A model generated the notes under the pieces. It saw only the letters and a list, made by a program, of their open reading frames with translations, was not told the DNA's origin and ran no database searches. Shown piece after piece: positions 8,437-16,520 of a stretch of 64,000 bases of DNA. Source of the stretch: Fen-1273 sp963837815 (GTDB lineage Bacteria > Bacteroidota > Ignavibacteria > UBA10030 > UBA6906); assembly GCA_963837815.1 (NCBI GenBank), contig CAWIOS010000017.1, forward strand, positions 124,001 to 188,000, in the 5' to 3' direction. The position numbers and the translations under genes were made by a program. Within the stretch, counting starts at the first letter, position 1; each line of letters begins with the position of its first letter.

Positions 8437-8794
8437 GATACCTCCGAGTATCTGAACGATTGAGTGCGTGGATATGCCTGGATGCCACCACTCCCTCCGT
8501 GGGCGTCCAGAGATAACTCACAGCGGGGGTGCAACCCGGGCAAGTCAAGGGTCAGAGAAAAAGAGCCGTTGGGTCTATCGCAGCTTCGCTGGGTTATCGC
8601 GGTCGTTTTCGCGACGCAGGAGGCGCCCATCCCGTTTTTGCGGCAGGACAGGCCCGTCCGGGAAGGGCCTTCAGCGGTTAAGCCGTTATCTGTTAATGTA
8701 GGCAGTCCGACACCAAATTGCAATAGCCGGCAGCCGGAAAGGGCTGATTTTTGCCACCCGAAGGCATCTCCGGAACGTGTGCCGGTGAATCATG
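8437..8794. other. Non-coding stretch with three tandem hairpins
   Basis: No convincing gene is present in these 358 bases. Three hairpins occur within 90 bases: CAGC-ttc-GCTG at 8581-8591, TCGCG/CGCGA at 8597-8614 and AGGCCC/GGGCCT at 8650-8670. They lie between the end of the small outer-membrane protein gene and the STAS operon, both on the minus strand. They could form a structured leader of that operon. No known riboswitch was recognised and no clear promoter was found. Confidence 0.5.
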
Positions 8795-9526
8795 TCAGAA
8801 CATCACCCCGATGAAGACCCCGTTATTGACAGTCTTGTAGTCGTACCGGCCGCTTCCGAGCGACCAGGCCTGGTATCTGAACCGGTATCCGATCGCAAGA
8901 CCGTTCCATATGCCGATGGACGGGAGGATGGCCACCGCCTCCGCAACCGCCGCGGGGGAGGATCCGGTCTGGAGGCTGTACCCGTCAAAGCTGTAATGAA
9001 TGATCGCCGCGGCCATGACGGAGAAGTCGATCGATTCCCCGATCCTCCGGTACTTGATTCCTGTCCCCACCCCGATGCTCCCCACGTCGAAATTATCGTG
9101 CAGGCTCCCCGCCGATTCCGATTTTGTGAAGTCGGCGTCGACAAGGAACGGAAGGACGAGGGCATTTTCACGATTCCCCGCAAGGAGGTAATCGCCGGTG
9201 AACGTGACGCCGAAAAAAATTGCCGAAAGGGCGGCCCCGTCCAGATTGTACGTCGTGTACCCGAAGAGCAGATCGACGGGCCCCTGGCGGAACCCGACAA
9301 CGGGCATGACGCGGGTGTACGACACCGCGAGAGATTCGGGGGCGTTATTTGTCCCCCGCGGCCTGAAGTCACGCTCAAAGAACCCCGCACTCAACCAGCG
9401 CACGTCGGTGGGAGTGTACGAGTGCGTTTGTTCAAGGTATTGCGCCATCGCCACGCCCGCTACACACGAGAGGATGAATGCCGTTGCGGCTGCGCGGCAC
9501 AGGATCCGGGATTTTTGGCTACGCAT
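8795..9526 (-). CDS. Putative outer-membrane beta-barrel protein
   Basis: The 243-residue product has a signal peptide (AAATAFILSCVAGVAMAQ). Alternating hydrophobic/polar strands with many aromatic residues follow, ending in a terminal phenylalanine (GVFIGVMF), the usual last-strand signature of outer-membrane barrels. No family was recognised. Its ATG lies inside the end of the CNNM/CorC gene (8-base overlap), so the two are probably translationally coupled. Confidence 0.7.
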   Translation of the reverse strand: MRSQKSRILCRAAATAFILSCVAGVAMAQYLEQTHSYTPTDVRWLSAGFFERDFRPRGTNNAPESLAVSYTRVMPVVGFRQGPVDLLFGYTTYNLDGAALSAIFFGVTFTGDYLLAGNRENALVLPFLVDADFTKSESAGSLHDNFDVGSIGVGTGIKYRRIGESIDFSVMAAAIIHYSFDGYSLQTGSSPAAVAEAVAILPSIGIWNGLAIGYRFRYQAWSLGSGRYDYKTVNNGVFIGVMF

Positions 9527-10826
9527 GCTGTTCGTCCTCCACTGGGATTCTCTTCAGGCGGAGCGTCTTGACCCTTTTCCCCTCCACCGACTCCACGGTC
9601 CCCGTCCAGCGGGCAATCCTGATCTGCGCTCCCTTTTCAGGAACGCGGCCGAGGATGTGAATGGCATACCCGCTTACGGTCACGACGTCCCTGGAATCCG
9701 GCTCCACGTCGAACATCCTTGCGAAATCGTGCAACGGCATCCCGCCGTCGACAAGGAACTCGTTCTCGCTCAGCTTCTGCACGGGAAGCTGCTCCACGTC
9801 AAACTCGTCCCTGATCTCGCCGACGAGCTCCTCCAGGACGTTCTCCAGCGTCACGAGTCCCGCGGTCCCGCCGTATTCATCCACGGCGATCGCCATCAGG
9901 ACACGCTTTGCAAGGAAGATGTTGAGGATCTTCTCCAGGGGCATGGTTTCGGGAACGAAGGGGAGATCCCGCTTGATCTCCAGGAGGCGCGTGCCGCTCC
10001 CGCCGAGGTCCTTGAGTCTGAAAAGGTCCTTCATGTGGATCATGCCCAGGACATTGTCGAGATCCGCCTCGCACAGGGGATACCGCGTGAACTGACTGTC
10101 GATGGCAGTTGCGATGTTCTCCTCCAGGCTCTTCCCCGTCGAGAGAAAGACAACACCGGTCCTGGGCACCATGATCTCGCGGACCGAACGCTTGTGCATC
10201 TCCATGGCGTTGAGGAGTATGTTCTTCCCTGTGCTCGAGAACGCCTTCTCCTTCCCCAGAAGGAGACGAAGCTCCTCCTCGGAATGGACGATGTCCCCTT
10301 CCCTGGCAGGCTGCATCCCCAGGAACCTGAGGAAACCGGTCGCGGAAACATTCAGAACCCAGATAAAGGGGCGGAAGACGAGGAAGAACGCATTCAGCGG
10401 CCCCGCGAGCGCAAAGGCGATCCGCTGCGGGCGGCGGATGGCAAGGTGTTTCGGGGCCAGTTCCCCGACGACAATCTGGAGGAACGTGATCAGGCCGAAG
10501 GCAATCAGGAGGGCCACGGTTTCCACGGCTGCTGTTCCCGTCAGGCCGATAATCCCCATCACCGGCTCGATAAGGCCCGCCACGAGGGGCTCACCAAGCC
10601 AGCCAAGAGCGAGGCTCGTCACGGTGATGCCGAGCTGTGTCGTCGAGATGTACTGATCCAGGTGGTTGATCACGTGCTGCACGAGCATGGCGCGCGACTG
10701 TCCGGTCTTCAGGAGCGGTTCGATCTGCGTCGATCGCACCTTGACGATGGCAAACTCGGCGGCCACAAAGAGCCCGTTGAGGAGAATCAGGCACACGACG
10801 CCGGCTATTTCCAGAAGAACTGACAT
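9519..10826 (-). CDS. CNNM/CorC (hemolysin C) family membrane protein
   Basis: 435 residues with the standard three-part plan: an N-terminal DUF21/CNNM membrane domain (about 1-185, starting LLEIAGVVCLILLNGLFVAAEFAIV), a pair of CBS domains (about 205-330, with VPRTGVVFLS and GMIHMKDLF), and a C-terminal CorC_HlyC domain (about 345-430). Such proteins are linked to magnesium or cobalt efflux or homeostasis; the old hemolysin name is misleading. It lies 44 bases after the EVE gene and overlaps the following outer-membrane protein gene. Confidence 0.92.
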   Translation of the reverse strand: MSVLLEIAGVVCLILLNGLFVAAEFAIVKVRSTQIEPLLKTGQSRAMLVQHVINHLDQYISTTQLGITVTSLALGWLGEPLVAGLIEPVMGIIGLTGTAAVETVALLIAFGLITFLQIVVGELAPKHLAIRRPQRIAFALAGPLNAFFLVFRPFIWVLNVSATGFLRFLGMQPAREGDIVHSEEELRLLLGKEKAFSSTGKNILLNAMEMHKRSVREIMVPRTGVVFLSTGKSLEENIATAIDSQFTRYPLCEADLDNVLGMIHMKDLFRLKDLGGSGTRLLEIKRDLPFVPETMPLEKILNIFLAKRVLMAIAVDEYGGTAGLVTLENVLEELVGEIRDEFDVEQLPVQKLSENEFLVDGGMPLHDFARMFDVEPDSRDVVTVSGYAIHILGRVPEKGAQIRIARWTGTVESVEGKRVKTLRLKRIPVEDEQHA

Positions 10827-10870
10827 TACTTATAGGAGGAGTGTAGTGTGTACAGGAAATACCGTTTCAA

Positions 10871-11275
10871 TCAGTTTGCCATCGCGAGAAGCTTCTTCCA
10901 GAGTGGCGCCGGCACGGGCATGACGGAAAGGCGGGAATTGCGGATGAGGTCGAAGGAAGCAAATTCCTTCCCTTTCTTTATGGCGGCAAGGGGGACCGGC
11001 CGGGCAAGACGTCCGGCAGGAATTATGTCAATCACGACGATTTTCGGATCCTCCCCCTTCGGATCGGGATACGGATCTGAAGCGATTTCCGCCAGTCCGA
11101 CCAGTGATTTTTCTCCTCCCGAATGATATATAAGCGCCCTGTCCCCCTTCCTCATCGCGCGGATGTGCATCAGTGCGGTGTTGTTCGTGACACCGTCCCA
11201 GACCGCACGTTTCCCGCTCTCAAGGTCACTGTATGAATACCCGGAGGGCTCAGTTTTCAGCAGCCAGAATGCCAT
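10871..11275 (-). CDS. EVE domain protein (THYN1-like)
   Basis: The 134-residue protein is a single EVE domain with the hallmark start (FWLLKTEPSGYSYSDLE), WDGVTN, and the central KGDRALIYHSG. EVE domains resemble the PUA and YTH folds and are thought to recognise modified bases in DNA or RNA. It is the first gene of a minus-strand operon. The promoter places transcription only a few bases before the ATG, so the mRNA may be nearly leaderless. Confidence 0.93.
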   Translation of the reverse strand: MAFWLLKTEPSGYSYSDLESGKRAVWDGVTNNTALMHIRAMRKGDRALIYHSGGEKSLVGLAEIASDPYPDPKGEDPKIVVIDIIPAGRLARPVPLAAIKKGKEFASFDLIRNSRLSVMPVPAPLWKKLLAMAN

Positions 11276-11284
11276 GATGGTATT

Positions 11285-11313
11285 AATGTACGCGAACGGG
11301 GGGGGTAAATCAA
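11285..11313 (-). promoter_or_regulatory. Promoter of the EVE-CNNM-OMP operon
   Basis: On the minus strand, TTGATT (11313-11308) and TACATT (11290-11285) are separated by 17 bases. Nine bases separate the -10 box from the ATG at 11275, so the predicted leader is about 2-4 bases. Confidence 0.5.
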
Positions 11314-11333
11314 GGCGGCCGGTTTTGGCCGCC
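11314..11333. promoter_or_regulatory. GC-rich inverted repeat in a divergent intergenic region
   Basis: GGCGGCC (11314-11320) pairs with GGCCGCC (11327-11333) across six bases. It lies directly next to the -35 box of the EVE operon and 10 bases upstream of a candidate promoter for the SCO1 gene. Both neighbours start away from it, so it is not a terminator for either. It may be an operator. Confidence 0.4.
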
Positions 11334-11343
11334 TACTGTTGAT

Positions 11344-11372
11344 TTGTTGAACAGGTATTGCGAATTTACAGT
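11344..11372 (+). promoter_or_regulatory. Candidate promoter of the SCO1-family gene
   Basis: TTGTTG (11344-11349) and TACAGT (11367-11372) are 17 bases apart. The -10 box is weak. The start codon follows 37 bases later. Confidence 0.35.
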
Positions 11373-11409
11373 TTAATCGAACAAAGGAAGAGAACTCCCC
11401 GGTCCCGCC

Positions 11410-12279
11410 ATGAATATCAACGCGATAGCCTCTCTTTGCCTCCTCTCCCTTCTCGCCTCCGGCTGCTCGAAGAACAGTGAAACGGAGATCGTAACGTTCC
11501 CCCTCCGGGGCGAAGTTGTCAGAATAGACAGCGCGAAGCTCAACGTTACGGTCTCCCACCAGGCGATCCCGAAATACATGAACGCCATGACAATGCCGTT
11601 CAGGGTGCATGACCCGGCGCTGCTGCGAGGCCTCGCCGTCGGGGACAGCATACAGGCGACGCTCGCCGTTTCGCACACCGAAAGCTGGCTCGAAGGGATC
11701 TCGGTGGCCGGGAAAGGGGATGTGCGGCCCACGCTCACGGCGGATCAGATCATTACGGCCCGGGTCTTCAGGACGGGGGAGATGTTCCCGGACGAGTCGC
11801 TCATCAACCAGGACGGGAAGGCGGTCCGCCTCAGTTCGTTCAGGGGAAAGGTCGTGGCGCTTACATTCATATACACACGCTGCCCCCTCCCGGATTTCTG
11901 CATACGGATGAGCAACAATTTTGCGCGCGCACAGAAGACACTCCGGGGGGAACCGGGGCTTGCCGGAAAATGGCATCTCCTTTCCGTGAGCTTCGACCCG
12001 AAATTCGACAGGCCTTCGGTGCTGAAACGGTACGCGGGGGAATACGGCGCAGACTTTTCCACGTGGGATTTCGTTACAGACCCGGATACGATGGGGCCCG
12101 TAATACGGACACTGGCGGACGGACTCGGGCTTGAATACAGTGAAGATGAAGGGTTGATAGACCACAATTTGAGAACTGTGATTATCGATCCGGAGGGGAA
12201 GCTCGTCAGGGTGATCACCGGCAACGAGTGGACGTCGGAGGAGATTGCGGCGGAGATACGGCGGCTCGTCCGGGGTTGA
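11410..12279 (+). CDS. CusF-SCO1/SenC fusion lipoprotein (copper handling, cytochrome oxidase assembly)
   Basis: The 289-residue lipoprotein has a lipobox LASGC (Cys19). Residues of about 28-100 look like a CusF-type copper-binding domain (GEVVRID... VTVSHQAIPKYMNAMTMPFRV). From about 115 onward it is a SCO1/SenC thioredoxin-fold domain with the copper cysteines in RCPLPDFC and the conserved histidine in LIDHNLRT. The cysteine pair has the wider C-x5-C spacing found in some SCO relatives. SCO proteins deliver copper to the CuA site of cytochrome c oxidase; the attached CusF module may hold the metal. It is a single gene, divergent from the EVE operon. Confidence 0.88.
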   Translation: MNINAIASLCLLSLLASGCSKNSETEIVTFPLRGEVVRIDSAKLNVTVSHQAIPKYMNAMTMPFRVHDPALLRGLAVGDSIQATLAVSHTESWLEGISVAGKGDVRPTLTADQIITARVFRTGEMFPDESLINQDGKAVRLSSFRGKVVALTFIYTRCPLPDFCIRMSNNFARAQKTLRGEPGLAGKWHLLSVSFDPKFDRPSVLKRYAGEYGADFSTWDFVTDPDTMGPVIRTLADGLGLEYSEDEGLIDHNLRTVIIDPEGKLVRVITGNEWTSEEIAAEIRRLVRG

Positions 12280-12297
12280 ACTGCCTGCGAACAGGAA

Positions 12298-12323
12298 GGG
12301 CATCCGTCGGACACCGGATGCCC
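12298..12323. terminator. Hairpin between convergent genes
   Basis: GGGCATCCG (12298-12306) pairs perfectly with CGGATGCCC (12315-12323) around eight bases. It sits between the ends of the plus-strand SCO1 gene and the minus-strand T9SS-sorted gene. There is no T run on either side, so it is a possible bidirectional transcript end rather than a classic terminator. Confidence 0.45.
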
Positions 12324-12355
12324 GCCCTGTCCTGACAAACCGACTTATGGCGTGA

Positions 12356-13648
12356 CTACCTCAAGAGAACAATCTTCTTCAACTGCGACTCGAAACCACT
12401 CTGCAGGCGGGCGAAGTAGACGCCTGAAGCGAGCCCTGTCCCGTCGAGCCGGACCGTGTAGTATTGTCCGGACTCGGTCAGACCGTTGAATATTGTCGCG
12501 ACTTCCTGACCCAGCACGTTGTACACGATGAGCGTCGTGAAACCCGATTTTGCAACCGTGAAACGGAAATCGGTCGACGGGTTGAACGGGTTCGGATAGT
12601 TCTGGCTGAGCGCGAACACGATCGGCACGCTGGGTGCAACATCTGTTGCGGTGGACATGACAGCGTCACTGTAGTGGACCGAATTATCGAGGTCGACCTG
12701 CTTCAGACGGTAGTACGAAGTCCCTGCCGGTGCGCTCTTGTCCGCGTACCTGTAGCTGAATCCCGTCGTCGACGTGCCGTGTCCGGGAATCAGTGCCGAG
12801 ACATCAGCAAAACCGGTCTTCGCTGTGGCCGAACGCTGGACGTAGAACCCGTAGTTGTCCGTCTCACTCGCGGTCTTCCAGGTGAGCGTCACGGTCGATC
12901 CGCCCGACGGCGCAGCCGTGAGCGACGCGAGCTGTATCGGGAGCGGAAGAGGTGTTACGCTCACCGAGAAATCATCAACTGTCGAAACCCGTGATCCCTG
13001 ACCCGAGAAGTACGGATAGATTATGGATGCGCCACCCAGCGTGGCGTTACTCACGCCGACAAGCGTCTCGTCGACAACGAGAGACCCAACGCCTCCGGTC
13101 GCATCTGAATTCGTTACGGAGTACTCGAGGTTGAACGTGTTGGGTGCGGTCACCGTGATAGTGAATACGACAAAATACCACTGACCATTAACGAGGAGAT
13201 CAGAACCGTAGTCGGTGAGTGTGGAGACACCGTCGTTGAAGAATTCTCCGCCGCCCGCATGTGTGCACATCCCCAGCCCGGTTGTGGCCTCTGCGTTCGC
13301 GCCAACAGGATTTGAATTGCCTGCCGCAAACCCCAATCCGGCGTACCCGTCATCCGTAGCGTTTAAGAAATACGCTCTGACCACGTACGTGTTTACATCA
13401 GAGGTAAATGAGATTCCCGCAGTCAGGGCCCAGAGGTCACCGGCGATCCCGGGGTTCACTACTGCACCCGTGGAATTCAGTCCTCCGGAGGCAGAATTGG
13501 TGTAGACGGGGTTTGCTGAAGTGAAGTACGTTGTCAGTTCAGCCGTGGAATCGAAACTGAAATTCGCCTGCGCGTTTGCACTTTGAGAGCAAAAGACCGT
13601 GCAAAGCAAAAGAGCAAACCCCAGGGATGCGTAAAGAACGTTTTTCAC
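12356..13648 (-). CDS. Secreted protein with type IX secretion C-terminal sorting domain
   Basis: 430 residues. A signal peptide (LGFALLLCTVFCSQSANAQ) is followed by a beta-rich lectin-like domain (about 30-225) of unrecognised family. A fibronectin-like linker comes next (about 230-330; LTAAPSGGSTVTLTWKTASETDNYGFYVQRS). The type A T9SS sorting domain is at about 345-430, with SQNYPNPFNPST, a GQEVATI-type strand and a final LKKIVLLR. The protein is exported across the outer membrane and probably anchored at the surface. The start is GTG at 13648, eight bases after AGGAGG. This gene is the strongest sign that the organism belongs to the FCB group. Confidence 0.9.
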   Translation of the reverse strand: MKNVLYASLGFALLLCTVFCSQSANAQANFSFDSTAELTTYFTSANPVYTNSASGGLNSTGAVVNPGIAGDLWALTAGISFTSDVNTYVVRAYFLNATDDGYAGLGFAAGNSNPVGANAEATTGLGMCTHAGGGEFFNDGVSTLTDYGSDLLVNGQWYFVVFTITVTAPNTFNLEYSVTNSDATGGVGSLVVDETLVGVSNATLGGASIIYPYFSGQGSRVSTVDDFSVSVTPLPLPIQLASLTAAPSGGSTVTLTWKTASETDNYGFYVQRSATAKTGFADVSALIPGHGTSTTGFSYRYADKSAPAGTSYYRLKQVDLDNSVHYSDAVMSTATDVAPSVPIVFALSQNYPNPFNPSTDFRFTVAKSGFTTLIVYNVLGQEVATIFNGLTESGQYYTVRLDGTGLASGVYFARLQSGFESQLKKIVLLR

Positions 13649-13999
13649 GGAGTATCCCTCCTGATTGTAATGAGATCGTGTTTGCCAACCATATCGTTCT
13701 CATCGACAGGAGAGATGGCATCCTGGAGCTCCGAGGACGAGGCATGACATGGCCGCATAATCCATGCCATCGCGGGACCCGGGGGTTCGACAGATATTTG
13801 TCGAGTTTGCCCACAGGAGGGGAGCCTTTTGTAAAAGGTCCCTTCCGCAAATTCCACCAGGTGCACAATCCCGTGCAGTCGGAACTCCGTTACCTTTCTC
13901 ACGTTCGGGATTGAGGCAGTCCGGGAGCAGGCGAATCCCGCGATCGGCTTGACGACCTCGATGGAGTGAAAACTCTGCGGTGAAACCTCACGCGGAGGG
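13649..13999. other. Intergenic region with two palindromes
   Basis: No gene is supported here. Two inverted repeats stand out: TCGACA/TGTCGA (13787-13804, 18 bases with near-complete symmetry) and CCTTTTGTAAAAGG (about 13828-13841). Both are upstream of the T9SS-sorted gene and downstream of the GH13 gene, so they could be operators or transcript-end structures. A Shine-Dalgarno for the T9SS gene lies at its lower end. Confidence 0.4.
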
Positions 14000-15835
14000 T
14001 TATTTCCCGCCTGCGGGTTCGATCGTGAAAATCCTCCAGCCGCGAGGCTCGAGAGCCATTTCCTGCGGCTGACCCGGCTGAAGCGTGATCGTTTTCCCGC
14101 TCGAGATCTCTTTCATTTTCACGTATCCCTGCCGGGGAAATATCCTGTCCATGGGAATCGAGAGTGTTGCGGTACGGGGTTCGGTTGAGAAGTTGAGGAC
14201 AACAAGAATCTTGTCCGCCCCCGCGGCGCGGAAAAACGAGAAGATGTCTTCTTCGGGCGTCGAGGGGACGCGGAGCATGTCGCCCCGGGAGAGCGCAAGG
14301 TGGGAGCGCCTGATGGCGATGAGGAATTTCCAGAGATTGCCCATCTCACGGGGGCGGGTCCAGTCAACGCCCACTTTTTCAAACAGGCTCAGCTTTCTGT
14401 CGTTGGCGACTTCCTCTCCCGTGTAGATCATGGGGACACCGGGGATAGTGTTCACGAGAACTGTCGCAAGCCGGAGACCGTCGGTCCCGAATTTCAGCAC
14501 CGCGGGGGAGTCCCACGCGTTCTTGTCGTGGTTCGTCGTGAACCGCATGCGAAGGGATCCCGACGGAAACTGGAGCCGTTCGTTCCTCAGGATCTGGTCC
14601 AGGAGCGTGACAGGGCGCTTCCCCTGGAGAAGGGGATCGAGCGCGTCATACACGTTCCATGAGTAGGTGAGGTCAAACGCCTTCACGTGCTCCACGGGGA
14701 GGGATCCTTCGGCGAGCATCATGACCGGCTTGATCCGGTTGAGCTGCGCGCGCGCCTCCTCCCAGAAATCGTTCGGCACGAGCTCCGCGACGTCGCACCT
14801 GAAGCCGTCAATCCCCACGTCCTTCACCCACCACCGCATCATTTCGATCATGTACTTTCGCAGCGCAGTCTTTGAGTAGTCAAGCGCCGCAACATCAGTC
14901 CAGTCGGGATTCGGCGAAACAATGTTCCCGCGGTCGTCCTTCCTGAACCAGTCCGGATGGTCAGTGATGAGCCTGCTGTCCCACGATGTGTGGTCGGCGA
15001 CCAGATCGATGATCAGACGCATCCCTTCCCGTTTCGCTGCCCCCAGGAGCCGTTTGAAATCCTGCAGGGTGCCGAACTCCGGGTTGATCCCGTAATAGTC
15101 CCGCACGGCGTAGGGACTCCCGAGTGTCCCCTTCCTGTTCTTCTCCCCGACGGGGTTCACGGGCATCAGCCAGAGGACCGTCACGCCGAGGTTCTTCAGC
15201 GCGGGGAGCCCCTTTTCGAGTCCCTCGAAGTTTCCTTCGGGCGAAAACGACCGGAGATAGACGGAATAGATGACGGCGTCTTTGACCCAGTCCGCGCTCC
15301 TGAGCGCCGGCGTCCCGGAGTAGGGCCCCTTGAGGAGCTCGTCAAGCGCGCGGGTCGGGATAAGGGTAACCGGCTTGTAGATCCCTCCTCCCCCGCCGTA
15401 ATCCCTGACGAGAACTGCCACAGAGTTGAGTCCTGAACGGAGCGCCGGCGTGACGTCGATGGCGAACGGGTCGGTGTAGCCGGCGTGTCCTCCCATTTCG
15501 ATTCCGTTCACCCAGACCACCGCGTCGTCGTCGACCCCCGCAAAGTGGAGGCTTATCGGACCCGAGGGTTTGTCGAGGATGAACGTGCGGTAGAACCAGC
15601 CCCAGCCGTCATAGGTCGCCATACCGGGATATTCCTCCCAGTACTTCGGTGTCTGGACCCGCTCCCACGAAGAACGATCAAGCGAGTCGAGATACCAGCT
15701 TTCATTGATCCCTGCCTTCAGGGAATCGACCCTGAAGAGCCATTCGCCGTCAAGCGGGAGTCGGAACGCGGCCTCCTGCGCGGAGACGGAAACCGCCATG
15801 ACCGCCAGCAGGATCAACGGAAGGTACCTGACCAT
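14000..15835 (-). CDS. Secreted GH13 alpha-amylase family hydrolase with N-terminal jelly-roll domain
   Basis: 611 residues with a signal peptide (LPLILLAVMAVSVSAQ). Residues of about 25-165 form a galactose-binding-like beta-sandwich of the kind found at the start of GH2 enzymes (GEWLFRVD, WGWFYRTF, VWVNG, LRSGLNSVAVLV). The GH13 barrel follows, with nucleophile Asp348 (GFRCDVAE), acid/base Glu376 (MMLAEGS), transition-state Asp437 (TTNHDKN) and DLVADHTS. A C-terminal beta domain ends the protein. It probably acts on alpha-glucans outside the cytoplasm. A GH2-like N-terminal domain on GH13 is not the common arrangement. It starts 12 bases after gpmA. Confidence 0.9.
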   Translation of the reverse strand: MVRYLPLILLAVMAVSVSAQEAAFRLPLDGEWLFRVDSLKAGINESWYLDSLDRSSWERVQTPKYWEEYPGMATYDGWGWFYRTFILDKPSGPISLHFAGVDDDAVVWVNGIEMGGHAGYTDPFAIDVTPALRSGLNSVAVLVRDYGGGGGIYKPVTLIPTRALDELLKGPYSGTPALRSADWVKDAVIYSVYLRSFSPEGNFEGLEKGLPALKNLGVTVLWLMPVNPVGEKNRKGTLGSPYAVRDYYGINPEFGTLQDFKRLLGAAKREGMRLIIDLVADHTSWDSRLITDHPDWFRKDDRGNIVSPNPDWTDVAALDYSKTALRKYMIEMMRWWVKDVGIDGFRCDVAELVPNDFWEEARAQLNRIKPVMMLAEGSLPVEHVKAFDLTYSWNVYDALDPLLQGKRPVTLLDQILRNERLQFPSGSLRMRFTTNHDKNAWDSPAVLKFGTDGLRLATVLVNTIPGVPMIYTGEEVANDRKLSLFEKVGVDWTRPREMGNLWKFLIAIRRSHLALSRGDMLRVPSTPEEDIFSFFRAAGADKILVVLNFSTEPRTATLSIPMDRIFPRQGYVKMKEISSGKTITLQPGQPQEMALEPRGWRIFTIEPAGGK

Positions 15836-15847
15836 GGAAGGGCGATC

Positions 15848-16453
15848 CTAGAGATACCTGTGAGATACCGGTTTCGCGTTCGCGTCAAACTCGTATACGA
15901 GCGGAACGCCGGTCGGGATGTTGAGTTCGAGGACTTCTTCCCTCGAGAGGTTGTCCAGGTGCATGACGAGAGAACGCAGGCTGTTCCCGTGCGCGGCGAT
16001 GATCAGCCGCTCACCTTTGAGGACGCAGGGGAGGATGTTCGCTTCCCAGTACGGCAGGACGCGCTCGAGCGTGTTCTTCAGGCTCTCGCCGTTGGGGGGC
16101 TGGACGTCAAAGCTGCGGCGCCAGAGCTTGACCTGGGCGTCGCCGTACTTCTTTGCGGTTTCGGCCTTGTTGAGACCCTGCAGGTCGCCGTAATGGCGTT
16201 CGTTCAGCGCCTGATCGTAGTCGATCGGAATGTTCTTCTGACCGATGATGTCGAGGACGATGTCGAGCGTGTCGATGGCGCGTTTGAGGACGGAGGTAAA
16301 CGCATGATCGAACGCGTATCCCTTGAGCTTTTCCCCGGCGGATCTGGCCTCTTCGACCCCCTTTTCGGAGAGCGGTACGTCGGTCCAGCCGGTGAAGCGG
16401 TTTTCAAGGTTCCACTGCGATTCGCCGTGTCGAAGAAGAACTACTGTTGTCAT
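15848..16453 (-). CDS. gpmA: 2,3-bisphosphoglycerate-dependent phosphoglycerate mutase
   Basis: Interconverts 3- and 2-phosphoglycerate in glycolysis. The 201-residue protein has the RHGES motif (residues 8-12, catalytic His9), the NRFTGWTDVPLSEKG stretch, ALNERHYGDLQG with the general acid glutamate, PPNGESL, and the second histidine in AAHGNSLR. It is shorter than the about 250-residue enzyme of E. coli but matches the short dPGM form. Clustered with a GH13 amylase, which fits sugar catabolism. Confidence 0.95.
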   Translation of the reverse strand: MTTVVLLRHGESQWNLENRFTGWTDVPLSEKGVEEARSAGEKLKGYAFDHAFTSVLKRAIDTLDIVLDIIGQKNIPIDYDQALNERHYGDLQGLNKAETAKKYGDAQVKLWRRSFDVQPPNGESLKNTLERVLPYWEANILPCVLKGERLIIAAHGNSLRSLVMHLDNLSREEVLELNIPTGVPLVYEFDANAKPVSHRYL

Positions 16454-16520
16454 TGTATCTCACTCATTGTTCGTTGGAAGCCCCTGTTCATTGAAGGGGT
16501 CTGTTGTTTTAGGGAAGCTC

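Noticed and set aside
8382..8723. 113-codon minus-strand frame overlapping the STAS gene start
   Set aside because: No domain; it covers the hairpin-rich non-coding stretch and overlaps the STAS gene in another frame.
9198..10823. Open frame of 541 codons on the plus strand
   Set aside because: Antisense of the CNNM/CorC gene; arginine-, histidine- and proline-rich shadow composition.
13645..13902. 85-codon minus-strand frame upstream of the T9SS gene
   Set aside because: No domain, low coding bias, and it overlaps the promoter region and Shine-Dalgarno of the T9SS gene.
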